A stretch of DNA of 64,000 bases from NCBI GenBank assembly GCA_948468465.1, contig CAOKJJ010000001.1:1-64000 (forward strand), read 5' to 3'. This document shows positions 46,997 through 54,876 of this stretch, piece after piece. How positions within the stretch are numbered: position 1 is the first letter of the stretch; each line of letters begins with the position of its first letter. Under the pieces are notes generated by a model, which searched no databases, was not told the DNA's origin, and saw only the letters and a program-made list of their open reading frames with translations. The position numbers were made by a program, and so were the translations under genes. This DNA comes from an uncultured Eubacterium sp. GTDB taxonomy: Bacteria > Bacillota_A > Clostridia > Lachnospirales > Lachnospiraceae.

Positions 46997-48112
46997 TTAT
47001 AACGAATTTCTTTCTCTTATAATTTCAGATATATAACAAACTTCTTCTTCTGTTAAACTCCCATATATCGGCAGATCCAGAACCGTCTTTTTCATTTCAT
47101 CTGCATGTTCTGTTTTTCTGACATACCCCCGGTCTTTGTAACAGCTATAATCACAAGTCAGTCTGTCATAAAGCTTACGGGTTTCAATCCCGTTTTTACG
47201 GAGTTTCTGCCATAATTCATCTCTTGTCAAACCATATTCTTTGGTCACTCTGATCGGAAAATATGCATAGTTATAATCAACATCGGGACAATATGGATAT
47301 GTATGGATTCCTTCTATATCCTTTAAGCATTTCCCATACATTTCAGCCAGATGCCTGCGTTTTGCAACCTCCTTATCATGTAAAGGCAGATTAACAATCC
47401 CCATGGCTGCCTGAAATTCATTCATTTTGGCATTGATGCCACAGAGCAGAACATCATTATTATTTTCTCCATAATACACCCCAAAGTTTCTATATAATTC
47501 GATCTTCTCACGCAGTTTTGGATCCTGATAGACCAGTCCGCCGCCTTCAATAGAATTAAACACTTTGATTGCATGAAAACTGTATATTGTCATGTCTCCA
47601 TACATGCAAAGCGGTTTTCCATTTACTTTTGTTCCAAATGCCTGCGCCCCATCGTAAATGATTTTCAGATTGTATTTCTTTGCAATCTCCTCAAATTTAT
47701 GTATATTACAGGGAATACCAAAAATATGCGGCGTAATGATTGCACTTGTATCCGGAGTGATTAATTCCTCAATATTATCGGGATTCAGATTGTATGAATC
47801 ATCAATATCTCCAAATATGGGTGTAAGTCCATTTTGAACAATGGCATTTGTTGTTGAAACAAACGTAAAAGGTGATGTAATCACAGACCCTTTCAAATCC
47901 ATCAGTTTAATGGCAAGTAACAATGCAGAATGACCATTGACAAGCAGATCGATATTGTTGCATTGCAGGTAATCTGCCAGCATTTTCCTGAATTTTTTCA
48001 GCTTCATGCCATTGTTTGTCATGAAACCAGTTTCCCAAATTGATTTTATTTCCTGTATATAGCTTTCATACGATGGCATAGCCGGCATAGTTGCCCTAAT
48101 CTTTCTCAACAT
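46997..48112 (-). CDS. DegT/DnrJ/EryC1-family sugar aminotransferase
   Basis: 371 residues. PLP-binding pattern: IIYDGAQAFGTKVNGK holds the Asp that pairs with the cofactor ring, and SFHAIKVFNSIEGG holds the catalytic Lys. ITSPFTFVSTTNAIV and INAKMNEFQAAMG are also typical. It transfers an amino group, usually from glutamate, to a 3- or 4-keto nucleotide sugar. The SFHA-KVFN-EGG form resembles VioA/FdtB-like enzymes of dTDP-amino sugars, but no dTDP-hexose genes are in the window. Confidence 0.9.
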   Translation of the reverse strand: MLRKIRATMPAMPSYESYIQEIKSIWETGFMTNNGMKLKKFRKMLADYLQCNNIDLLVNGHSALLLAIKLMDLKGSVITSPFTFVSTTNAIVQNGLTPIFGDIDDSYNLNPDNIEELITPDTSAIITPHIFGIPCNIHKFEEIAKKYNLKIIYDGAQAFGTKVNGKPLCMYGDMTIYSFHAIKVFNSIEGGGLVYQDPKLREKIELYRNFGVYYGENNNDVLLCGINAKMNEFQAAMGIVNLPLHDKEVAKRRHLAEMYGKCLKDIEGIHTYPYCPDVDYNYAYFPIRVTKEYGLTRDELWQKLRKNGIETRKLYDRLTCDYSCYKDRGYVRKTEHADEMKKTVLDLPIYGSLTEEEVCYISEIIRERNSL

Positions 48113-48146
48113 GCAGACGCCCTTTCCTCAAATCATATTAAAACTC

Positions 48147-49253
48147 TTATCCTAACTGTACTTCTGACTCATCAGGAACTCCATATAAAATAGCTTCCGA
48201 GTACGTACTCGAGTGACTTCTTACAATAAAATGATAAGCAGGTAATTGTTGTATCAGCATCTGCGGGATTTCTATAATATCATCCAGACTGTGATAAATC
48301 GAAATGGCAAGGAACGGCCTGTCCCTTTTTAATACTTTCATTCCACCTGCAAGAGCCCTTTTTTCTGCTCCTTCAATATCCATTTTGACGAAACCAACCT
48401 TTATATCCTGAAAGTACTGATCCATGGTCATTGTCTGGACAATTGCATTTTTGCTGCTGGGATCAATACATACATTATATCCTGATCTGCGGGTTCCGGT
48501 TTTTATACAATGATCCCATAATGCAAAATTCTCACAGCGGCAGATACTATTTTTTAATCCGTCATTTTCCTTCAAATATTTTTGAAGCTTATTATAATTA
48601 TCTCTGTCTGCTTCAAAGCAGTATATTTTTTCCGGATGAATGTTTTTTCCTAATATTTCCCTTACAGTATCCCCAGTGTAGGCGCCGCCATCCATAATAT
48701 TAACGCCTTCCAGTTTCCTATAAAAGCAATTTAAAAGATACTGGTCTTCCCGACAATAGAGGTCCGCAATTTCTTTTCCAGGTTTTCCCTTTCTTACAGA
48801 TTCTCTGATTACCGTGTAATATTGTTTTGTCTTATCGTCTTCTGATAAATCAATCAGTGTATCTAATTGCTCCAGATACATACGATTGCCGCAATATCCG
48901 GAAAAATTAAGATGTCCTGATGTAACATCCAGCATCTGATCCAAAACAGTGTATACATTTTTAAATCCATCTGCTGCTATTTTGTCTGCTATTTTCTCTG
49001 TATACATACTGGATATGATAATATTATCTATATTTCTATCCAATGCATGGAATTGTTTCCTGGACAGAATCATCTTCCCACAATATTTTTCACCCCATCT
49101 TGTAACATCGTCATCATAAAAAGCCTCGACCGGCACGCCAATATCATCAAGTAACTGATTCACAATCTTCCCGTTATGACCAGCTCCATATATTATATTT
49201 TTCCTCTGCAGGTCAGCCCCTGCGTCCATAAAATTGATTTCCCTCAGCTTCAT
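48147..49253 (-). CDS. FkbM-family methyltransferase with N-terminal Rossmann-like module
   Basis: 368 residues. Module at about 18-100 (KNIIYGAGHNGKIVNQLL, AFYDDDVTRWGEKY, NIIISSMYTEKIA). FkbM domain: VNIMDGGAYTGDTVREIL, KIYCFEADRDNYNKL, and GFVKMDIEGAEKRALAGG followed by PFLAISIYHSLDDI. Very similar in plan to the proteins at 10142 and 30799. Expected sugar O-methyltransferase. Confidence 0.82.
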   Translation of the reverse strand: MKLREINFMDAGADLQRKNIIYGAGHNGKIVNQLLDDIGVPVEAFYDDDVTRWGEKYCGKMILSRKQFHALDRNIDNIIISSMYTEKIADKIAADGFKNVYTVLDQMLDVTSGHLNFSGYCGNRMYLEQLDTLIDLSEDDKTKQYYTVIRESVRKGKPGKEIADLYCREDQYLLNCFYRKLEGVNIMDGGAYTGDTVREILGKNIHPEKIYCFEADRDNYNKLQKYLKENDGLKNSICRCENFALWDHCIKTGTRRSGYNVCIDPSSKNAIVQTMTMDQYFQDIKVGFVKMDIEGAEKRALAGGMKVLKRDRPFLAISIYHSLDDIIEIPQMLIQQLPAYHFIVRSHSSTYSEAILYGVPDESEVQLG

Positions 49254-49315
49254 CTTATTGCCTCAATAAACAGTTCTGCCCTCACAGATATAAAACCCCT
49301 TTAGGTTTTCTATAT

Positions 49316-50377
49316 TTAAATAAAATTTACATGTTCGCCCGGATATTTCAAATCCTCTAAATACTTATTCATTTCATTCATCCGGCATGTTTTCCCACAG
49401 TTTTTATCCAAATCCATATGGTCCAGATAATCTGTCACTTCTTTTCTCCGTATTCCTTCCCATATATCACAAAAACTCTGTTCGTATATATTCCCATACT
49501 TTAATTCGTCTCTTCCAAGTATTCTGATACACGAATAGACATCTCCTTTTGCATTCAGATATGCCATAAATGGCAACGCCCAGCATTTTGTATATCCTCT
49601 TTCACAACTTATATTTTTCATAGCATTTGAACGGAAATAGATCTTAAATTTTTCTGTCTCAAGCTTCTTTATTTCCTGACCCAGCTCCTGCATTTCCTCA
49701 TATTTAACCTGAATTAATTTTGTATTCTGCGGATGCTGCATAAAAGGCTTGATTGTAAAATAGTCAATACCTGTTTTTTTTAATTCTTTACCCATATACA
49801 CTATTTCATCTTTATTTTCAGGCAACAGTAAAAGCTGTACTCCTATGGTTGTCTTCAACTTTTGTTTCTTTTTAACCTTAACCGCTTCCTCCATATTAAC
49901 CAGCACCTTTTGAAGATCACCCGGTTTTCCCTGCTGGATTTTGTCATACGTTGCGTTTGTAATACCCGCAACGCTAAACCGGATCCACGTCAAAGACCTC
50001 AGGCAGTCTCTGGATATTTCAGGTGTCAGCAATACTCCGTTTGTTGACAAAGCTGTATCAATCCCGTATCCCTTTGTCTCATTTATAATATTCACAGCTT
50101 CTCTGTGCAAAAGCGGTTCACCCTCGCCGGCATAGACAACGCTTTTTAATCCTTTCCATGCCAGCTGTCTTAAATTACCAAGCAAAACTTTTTTATCCAG
50201 AAATTCTGCTGTATGGTTCATATATTCAAATGAGCAAAAGACACATCTATGGTTACAGCCGCCGGATAAAGAAATCTCCATTTCTATCGGATAAATATTC
50301 TCACCTTTCAGCCACCTGCTAACAACCTCTGGATGATACATCAGCTTATGGGAATCCAAACGAATATTATCTTTCAT
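49316..50377 (-). CDS. Radical SAM protein with SPASM-like C-terminus
   Basis: 353 residues. CxxxCxxC in GGCNHRCVFCSFEY, then YAGEGEPLLHREAV, and a C-terminal cysteine region (CERGYTKCW, VYSCIRILGR, NCGKTCRMNEMN) with NIYEQSFCDIWEG as in SPASM proteins. It shares the start (…LMYHPEVV…YPIEMEISL) and overall plan of the enzyme at 45862, so the two may act on related substrates or as a pair. Substrate unknown. Confidence 0.87.
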   Translation of the reverse strand: MKDNIRLDSHKLMYHPEVVSRWLKGENIYPIEMEISLSGGCNHRCVFCSFEYMNHTAEFLDKKVLLGNLRQLAWKGLKSVVYAGEGEPLLHREAVNIINETKGYGIDTALSTNGVLLTPEISRDCLRSLTWIRFSVAGITNATYDKIQQGKPGDLQKVLVNMEEAVKVKKKQKLKTTIGVQLLLLPENKDEIVYMGKELKKTGIDYFTIKPFMQHPQNTKLIQVKYEEMQELGQEIKKLETEKFKIYFRSNAMKNISCERGYTKCWALPFMAYLNAKGDVYSCIRILGRDELKYGNIYEQSFCDIWEGIRRKEVTDYLDHMDLDKNCGKTCRMNEMNKYLEDLKYPGEHVNFI

Positions 50378-50389
50378 TCCATGCTCCTC

Positions 50390-52243
50390 TCAACACAGAT
50401 CCTCTGTATCGTCTTCATTGATATAGCTTAAATACGGCCCAAAGCAAAATAATTCCTGTGACTTTTCCCTGCTCTCCTGCCCGCATATAATGTTTCTGCA
50501 ATGCTCACGCACTGACTCTCTAAACTGCTTTCTTTCCTGTGCATTTTTAAATACAAGATACTTTTCAAATTGAAATGGCAACACAAAAAGTTCCGCCAGT
50601 AAATTTGCCGAAAGAATATATTTTTCCTGCGGCACATAGGAATAATCGTATGCCTCACATTTACTTCTACACAAAATATCCAGTCTGAATTTGTCAAATG
50701 CGTCAAAAAACTCATCATATGGATACCATACCGGTTTCATATGATAGCCTGATACAACCTCATCTCCACAAGTGAACTGCGTCGGCTTCCCCGCAGAAGT
50801 TGTCTCCAGCATGCTTTCATTCCATGAAATATGTAACCTTTTACATAATTTTTTTAAAACTGCTTCAGGATGCTGTTTTACATCCTCAAACCGCAAACGA
50901 AGAACCGGATACCTGTGCAATTCTTTATAAAGGATCTCATAAGCAACAAATGTTAAGGCTGACAATGCCGTTTCCGCCTGAAAGTTACCCTGCGCAATAT
51001 ATGCCTTCATTGCAGAAGCACTCTGTGAATACGGCCTTCTGACCATTTGAAGCAAAACCACTTCAAACCCCATTTTCTCCAGCCATCCCGTCATCATACG
51101 GTAGGTTTCCCAAGGAGCACAACTACCATGAATATCCATATAAATAACAGTCTCATTACCTGCAATGCTTTGATGATTTGCTTCTTTCCATGCCAGATGC
51201 ATATTCACAAATAGCTCTTTCTCTGTATACTGTCTGTCTTCCCTCATTCTCTGACACAAAAAATAACGATATCGGTCCAGCCAGGCCAGATCTTTATCCG
51301 GCAAAGTGATAACGGATATAGCATCTATATTTTTATTCCATGCATCCAAGGTATAATCACGTATTTTTTCTATAATCCGATTTGCAGCTTCTGTTCCTTT
51401 TTTTCTTTTGGCAATTTTTATAATATCCCAGATATTATTGGTCCACACATACATTTCCAAACCAAAATAGAGTATATTGGGATGGGAATCCAGGATACCG
51501 TCCATAAAAGTATTGCCTGCATTATTTACCGAAATATTAAACAACACTTTTCTCACCGAAGTATCTATGTCACAGTACTTTATTGCTCCGTCATTTTTTT
51601 TGCAATAATCAAAGTGATTTAAAAACCAGTCTGTAAACAGAACGTTTTCTTTTGATAAGTACTGACGATAGCTATGAACCTTTTCGTCATGGTCCATTCC
51701 CAGTGAACCGCGATACAGCGGAATCCAAAGAGCCGTTGGATATTTTTGTTTCAATACCCCTGCATCTTTCATGAGAGGGCATATCAAAATATTTTCTTTT
51801 GATCCTCCTGTCCATTCTATAAAACATTCACACAAATATTGTGGACCCAGCAGTATTATTTTTCTCCCAGTCAGACAGAACGGTGCTTTTATCAAAGGCA
51901 AATTTCCTTCAGCTTCCATTTCCAACGCGATAAAACAAGATTTGTTTTTTATGTATCCATATGTTTCAAGCTTATTTTTGATACGAATGCATTCTGTATA
52001 ATCATTATGCGCAATCACTATCAGAGCATGCGGGTTCCTTTTACGTGCCTCTTCAAAAGAATATACTGGTATATTTTTAATACAACTTCCCTGCTTTTCC
52101 CTATCCATATCACAAAAGCAGGAAATTCTTCCACCATTACTTTGTATATGAGAAGATACCTTCTGTCCATACTGTCCGGCACACCAGATGATCACGTCTT
52201 CTGTATACAATCCCTTGTTTTTTTCATTACCCGTCTGTCCCAT
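50390..52243 (-). CDS. Sulfotransferase with N-terminal Rossmann-like module
   Basis: 617 residues. Module at about 15-110 (DVIIWCAGQYGQKVSSHI, CFCDMDREKQGSCI, HALIVIAHNDYTE). The sulfotransferase part from about 225 has VLFNISVNNAGNTFMDGILD (phosphosulfate-loop position), a good 3'-phosphate motif MVRRPYSQSASAMKAY (Arg and Ser), and LRLRFEDVKQHPEAVLKKLC. Expected to transfer sulfate from PAPS to a sugar in the cytoplasm. It resembles the 806-residue protein at 2998 but its motifs are better preserved. Confidence 0.72.
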   Translation of the reverse strand: MGQTGNEKNKGLYTEDVIIWCAGQYGQKVSSHIQSNGGRISCFCDMDREKQGSCIKNIPVYSFEEARKRNPHALIVIAHNDYTECIRIKNKLETYGYIKNKSCFIALEMEAEGNLPLIKAPFCLTGRKIILLGPQYLCECFIEWTGGSKENILICPLMKDAGVLKQKYPTALWIPLYRGSLGMDHDEKVHSYRQYLSKENVLFTDWFLNHFDYCKKNDGAIKYCDIDTSVRKVLFNISVNNAGNTFMDGILDSHPNILYFGLEMYVWTNNIWDIIKIAKRKKGTEAANRIIEKIRDYTLDAWNKNIDAISVITLPDKDLAWLDRYRYFLCQRMREDRQYTEKELFVNMHLAWKEANHQSIAGNETVIYMDIHGSCAPWETYRMMTGWLEKMGFEVVLLQMVRRPYSQSASAMKAYIAQGNFQAETALSALTFVAYEILYKELHRYPVLRLRFEDVKQHPEAVLKKLCKRLHISWNESMLETTSAGKPTQFTCGDEVVSGYHMKPVWYPYDEFFDAFDKFRLDILCRSKCEAYDYSYVPQEKYILSANLLAELFVLPFQFEKYLVFKNAQERKQFRESVREHCRNIICGQESREKSQELFCFGPYLSYINEDDTEDLC

Positions 52244-52334
52244 TACGTTCCGCCCTCGTAGCTGTCTTTATTTCACTATACGAATTTCCAATCGCCGCCC
52301 CTGTCAGAATACTGTAGACATTGACTCTTTGCAT
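52227..52334 (-). CDS. Possible 35-residue coupling peptide
   Basis: An ATG overlaps the stop of the upstream gene as TAATG, and the frame (MQRVNVYSILTGAAIG…) bridges the 90-base gap and ends inside the start of the sulfotransferase gene. It would keep ribosomes moving between the two genes. There is no recognisable domain and chance is possible. Confidence 0.25.
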   Translation of the reverse strand: MQRVNVYSILTGAAIGNSYSEIKTATRAERNGTDG

Positions 52335-53866
52335 TAAATATTAAATAATGTAGCAGCATATTTAAGTACATCTGCTTTTTCCACTGATTCTTTATTTCCG
52401 ACAATATTTGCGGCAAGTGCTCCTGCAATATTTCCCATAAAGGTCACAAGTTCTGTCGGTGCTCCTGCAGCCGCATACAATCCGGCAACAGAATAAAATG
52501 CATCCCCAGCCCCTACTGTATCCTTCACATTTAACGTAAACGCCGGACATTCACAAAACTTTTCCTCATCTGCACCATAAGCTCCTTCCGCGCCTCTCGT
52601 CAGCCAGCCTCTTCCTTTCAGATGACTGCATAATTTCTTAAGTGCAGCATGCTCATTTTCTATATAGGAAGGATATGCAAGTCTCAATTCCTTTTGATCT
52701 AAAGTAAACACATCTGCCCGTTCATATTTTGTAATAATATTCAGTCCATAATTTGCTGAATTTGTCTGGCAGTTCAAAACCAGATATCCTGCCTTTTCCT
52801 GAACCAGATTTCTTATTTTGTCATCAATCAGTCCATGTCCAAAATCACATAAAAACACCGCATCAAATTCATTTATTTTTACAGTCAGTTCCTTGTAAAA
52901 ATCTAACTTAACCTCATCCTCATATTGCATGCGTTCGGGAATGTTATTAATAGAAAATATTTTTCTATACTCTTCTCTCTTTGCATTTCTTGTAAGATAC
53001 CGGTGCTTCACAATCGTCGGAAAAACCTTGCTATATTGCAGTGACAATCGCATCTTATCTGTAAGTTCATCTAAAAGTTTTAACCGTATTGCATTCTCAT
53101 TTCCTATAATTGACATGAGTGTTACATTTTCTGTAAAACCGGTTAAATGCCTGGCAACCGCCGCTGCACCACCCAGATACTCCTCTGAATATTCGAGGCG
53201 GGAAGCATACCCTGTGTCTTTGCTCATAAGTCCCTGTACATTGCAATAAGTATATCTGTCAATGATTACATCACCAATCACAAGGACTTTTAAATGAGAT
53301 GCTGCTTTTGCATATTTCTTAATATCACTCATGGAATATTTTTCAATAAAGTCTTCCATATATTTTATAATTTCATCGGACAATCCTGAAAGCGCAGTAT
53401 TTATCAATTTAGTTGAACTAAATACCTGTCCTGTCGTATATACTACCCTTCCGCCATACTGTTCTACGAGTTCCCGTTCTGCGGTTATTTTTCCAGTGAT
53501 GTCCTCGTTTTCTTGCGCATACTCTTCGCCCTTTATATATAAATCCGGCCTTACATTTTCTACAATATCATCCACTGTATATCCGTCTGAAAGCATAACA
53601 TAATCAATACATTCTAATGCTTCCAGAACTTTCAGTCGCATTTCATCATTAAAGTACGGTCTTCCCGGTCCTTTCCTCACAAACTCTGCAGCAGTAATAG
53701 ATACTACAAGGATATCTGCCATTTGCTTTGCCTGTTGCAAATGTATAATATGCCCTGGATGTACCAGATCGAATACACCATGACAAAGTGCAATACTCTT
53801 TCCTTCTTTTTTGATTTTAGGTCTTAGTTCTTTCCGAAATGCAGTTTTATCTACAATTTTCCCCAT
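52334..53866 (-). CDS. HldE-like bifunctional nucleotidyltransferase and PfkB-type sugar kinase, domains in reversed order
   Basis: 510 residues. Residues 20-150 are a cytidylyltransferase-type domain (CHGVFDLVHPGHIIHLQQAK with the HxGH motif, PDLYIKGEEYA). From about 190 it is an RfaE/HldE-like PfkB kinase: VLVIGDVIIDRYTY, EYLGGAAAVARHL, LCDFGHGLIDD, and the anion-hole DTVGAGDAFYSVAG. In the classical HldE the kinase comes first. It would phosphorylate a heptose (or related sugar) phosphate and attach a nucleotide. First gene of the leftward array; the GDP-heptose genes start 1 kb away in the other direction. Confidence 0.85.
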   Translation of the reverse strand: MGKIVDKTAFRKELRPKIKKEGKSIALCHGVFDLVHPGHIIHLQQAKQMADILVVSITAAEFVRKGPGRPYFNDEMRLKVLEALECIDYVMLSDGYTVDDIVENVRPDLYIKGEEYAQENEDITGKITAERELVEQYGGRVVYTTGQVFSSTKLINTALSGLSDEIIKYMEDFIEKYSMSDIKKYAKAASHLKVLVIGDVIIDRYTYCNVQGLMSKDTGYASRLEYSEEYLGGAAAVARHLTGFTENVTLMSIIGNENAIRLKLLDELTDKMRLSLQYSKVFPTIVKHRYLTRNAKREEYRKIFSINNIPERMQYEDEVKLDFYKELTVKINEFDAVFLCDFGHGLIDDKIRNLVQEKAGYLVLNCQTNSANYGLNIITKYERADVFTLDQKELRLAYPSYIENEHAALKKLCSHLKGRGWLTRGAEGAYGADEEKFCECPAFTLNVKDTVGAGDAFYSVAGLYAAAGAPTELVTFMGNIAGALAANIVGNKESVEKADVLKYAATLFNI

Positions 53867-53908
53867 CGCTCAATTTCCCTGCCAATTTTCATTGATATAT
53901 ATTTCTGA

Positions 53909-54202
53909 TTATTTTAATTTTCTTCTCTGACATAATACTTTCTCACCGTATTTTTCAGACGTCACACAATAAACATACGCCCATAAAATAAATAACCAGT
54001 CTGTATTTTTCTGCCAGCCATATGGATAACATATATACATCCAATGGCAAACGACCGGTTTCGCATTTCTCTCATCAAAATATTCAGAAATCCGTTCAAT
54101 AAACTTATCTTTTGGTTTTACACGGATACCTTTTAGCATCTGCTTTGTCATCCTGCTGAAAAAACTTTCTTTATATTCAATGATGAACCGTGCTTTGGGG
54201 TA
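53909..54202 (-). pseudogene. IS630-type transposase C-terminal remnant
   Basis: The minus strand from about 54202 reads ARFIIEYKESFFSRMTKQMLKG… then FIERISEYFDERNAKPVV and CHW. This is the end of IS630-family transposases (…ESFFSKMT…, NxxPVV-HW). An ATG at 54151 opens an 80-residue frame, but homology starts upstream of it and the catalytic DDE core is missing, so it is a fragment. The last 40 residues are unrelated tail. It lies between the two gene clusters and suggests that a transposable element helped assemble the locus. Confidence 0.65.
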
Positions 54203-54383
54203 AATTCAAGTTTAAACCTTCTGTCAGGCATCGTGGGCAGGAAACATTATGTTTCCTTTGATTTGTGTGCTGACAAACTGTAAGTGCAATAGCCTTACAG
54301 AAATAAGCAGTCTGGTCTGTTTTTGTGCAATTTTTATAACAAAAAATGCCTTTTGGGGCATAAGATATAAATTCTGATCACAT
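54203..54383. other. Non-coding stretch left of the candidate switch
   Basis: About 180 bases, AT-rich, no supported gene. It separates the transposase remnant from the first palindromic site. I see no convincing promoter for the leftward array here. Confidence 0.5.
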
Positions 54384-54414
54384 TTTTTCGTAGAGTTGCC
54401 TACTCTACGAAAAA
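54384..54414. repeat. Palindromic site, copy 1 (inverted relative to copy 2)
   Basis: Two 13 bp arms, TTTTTCGTAGAGT (54384-54396) and its exact complement (54402-54414), flank a 5 bp centre TGCCT. The centre is asymmetric and so gives the site a direction. Copy 2 carries the complementary centre AGGCA, so the two copies face each other over a shared 28 bp. The form, arms plus short core, is that of recombinase crossover sites. The T-rich side is 5' and the A-rich side 3' on each strand, the opposite of an intrinsic terminator. Confidence 0.85.
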
Positions 54415-54450
54415 GACTGAAAGGAAGATATATCAGGGATTTTTATTTTT

Positions 54451-54551
54451 TCTGACAATAAATCTGACCATAAAAGCATTCTCAAGATCGCTCTATACGT
54501 ATATTTTTAGCCACTTTCCGCTACTTTTCTGACCACAAATCTGACCATAAA
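54451..54551. repeat. Four copies of a 12 bp motif in two tandem pairs
   Basis: The motif TCTGAC(A/C)A(T/C)AAA occurs twice in tandem at 54451-54474 and again twice at 54528-54551, the two 24 bp pairs differing at only two positions. Lying inside the bounded segment and upstream of the promoter-like sequence, they could be binding sites for a regulator or recombination accessory protein. Spacing between the starts of the pairs is 77 bp, about seven helical turns. Confidence 0.6.
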
Positions 54552-54640
54552 TAAAAACGGAAAAATTCACTGTTTTACAGCCAAAATACTTTCTGCCATA
54601 TCTTTCTAACACATTTTAAGCTCAATTTTTGAAAAAAGAG

Positions 54641-54669
54641 TTGTTATATGGGTTAAAATATGTTAAAAT
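54641..54669 (+). promoter_or_regulatory. Predicted sigma-A-type promoter facing the heptose operon
   Basis: -35 TTGTTA (54641-54646), 17 bp spacer, -10 TAAAAT (54664-54669). Four of six and five of six positions match consensus. It lies inside the bounded segment, about 210 bases upstream of the first plus-strand gene; the transcript would pass through palindromic copy 2. Confidence 0.5.
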
Positions 54670-54740
54670 GTAGCCGATATAGATGCAATAGAAGCATAAA
54701 AGTTAAAAAATGCTGATTTTTTGTGAATGCAGGCCGCTGA

Positions 54741-54768
54741 TTTTCGTAGAGTAGGCAACTCTACGAAA
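54741..54768. repeat. Palindromic site, copy 2 (inverted relative to copy 1)
   Basis: Arms TTTCGTAGAGT (54742-54752) and its complement (54758-54768) around the centre AGGCA. Including one more T on the left it is identical over 28 bp to the reverse complement of copy 1. Outside these 28 bp the flanks differ, so the identity is confined to the site itself. Confidence 0.85.
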
Positions 54769-54876
54769 CTTTTTGGCAACATAAACGGATTAAAATAGTA
54801 CAGAAAAACCGATTCATAATTTGACATTACGATAAATTGTGGACCTAAAAACAGAAAGGACAAATCATTATATAAC

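Larger units (their letters stand above)
54387..54768. promoter_or_regulatory. Candidate invertible promoter segment between divergent operons
   Basis: A roughly 380 bp segment bounded by inverted copies of a 28 bp site, lying between the leftward array (from 53866) and the rightward operon (from 54877). It contains a rightward promoter-like sequence and no supported gene. Inversion would turn that promoter to face the leftward array. No recombinase gene is in the window. A miniature transposable element with terminal repeats is the main alternative; no clear target duplication is seen at its edges. Confidence 0.5.

Noticed and set aside
54384..54414. Palindrome as intrinsic terminator
   Set aside because: On both strands the T run precedes and the A run follows the stem, the reverse of a terminator, and the sequence recurs inverted 340 bases away.
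54821..54850. TTGACA box as promoter of the rightward operon
   Set aside because: A perfect -35-like TTGACA at 54821 has no acceptable -10 at 16-18 bp spacing (CCTAAA/CTAAAA).
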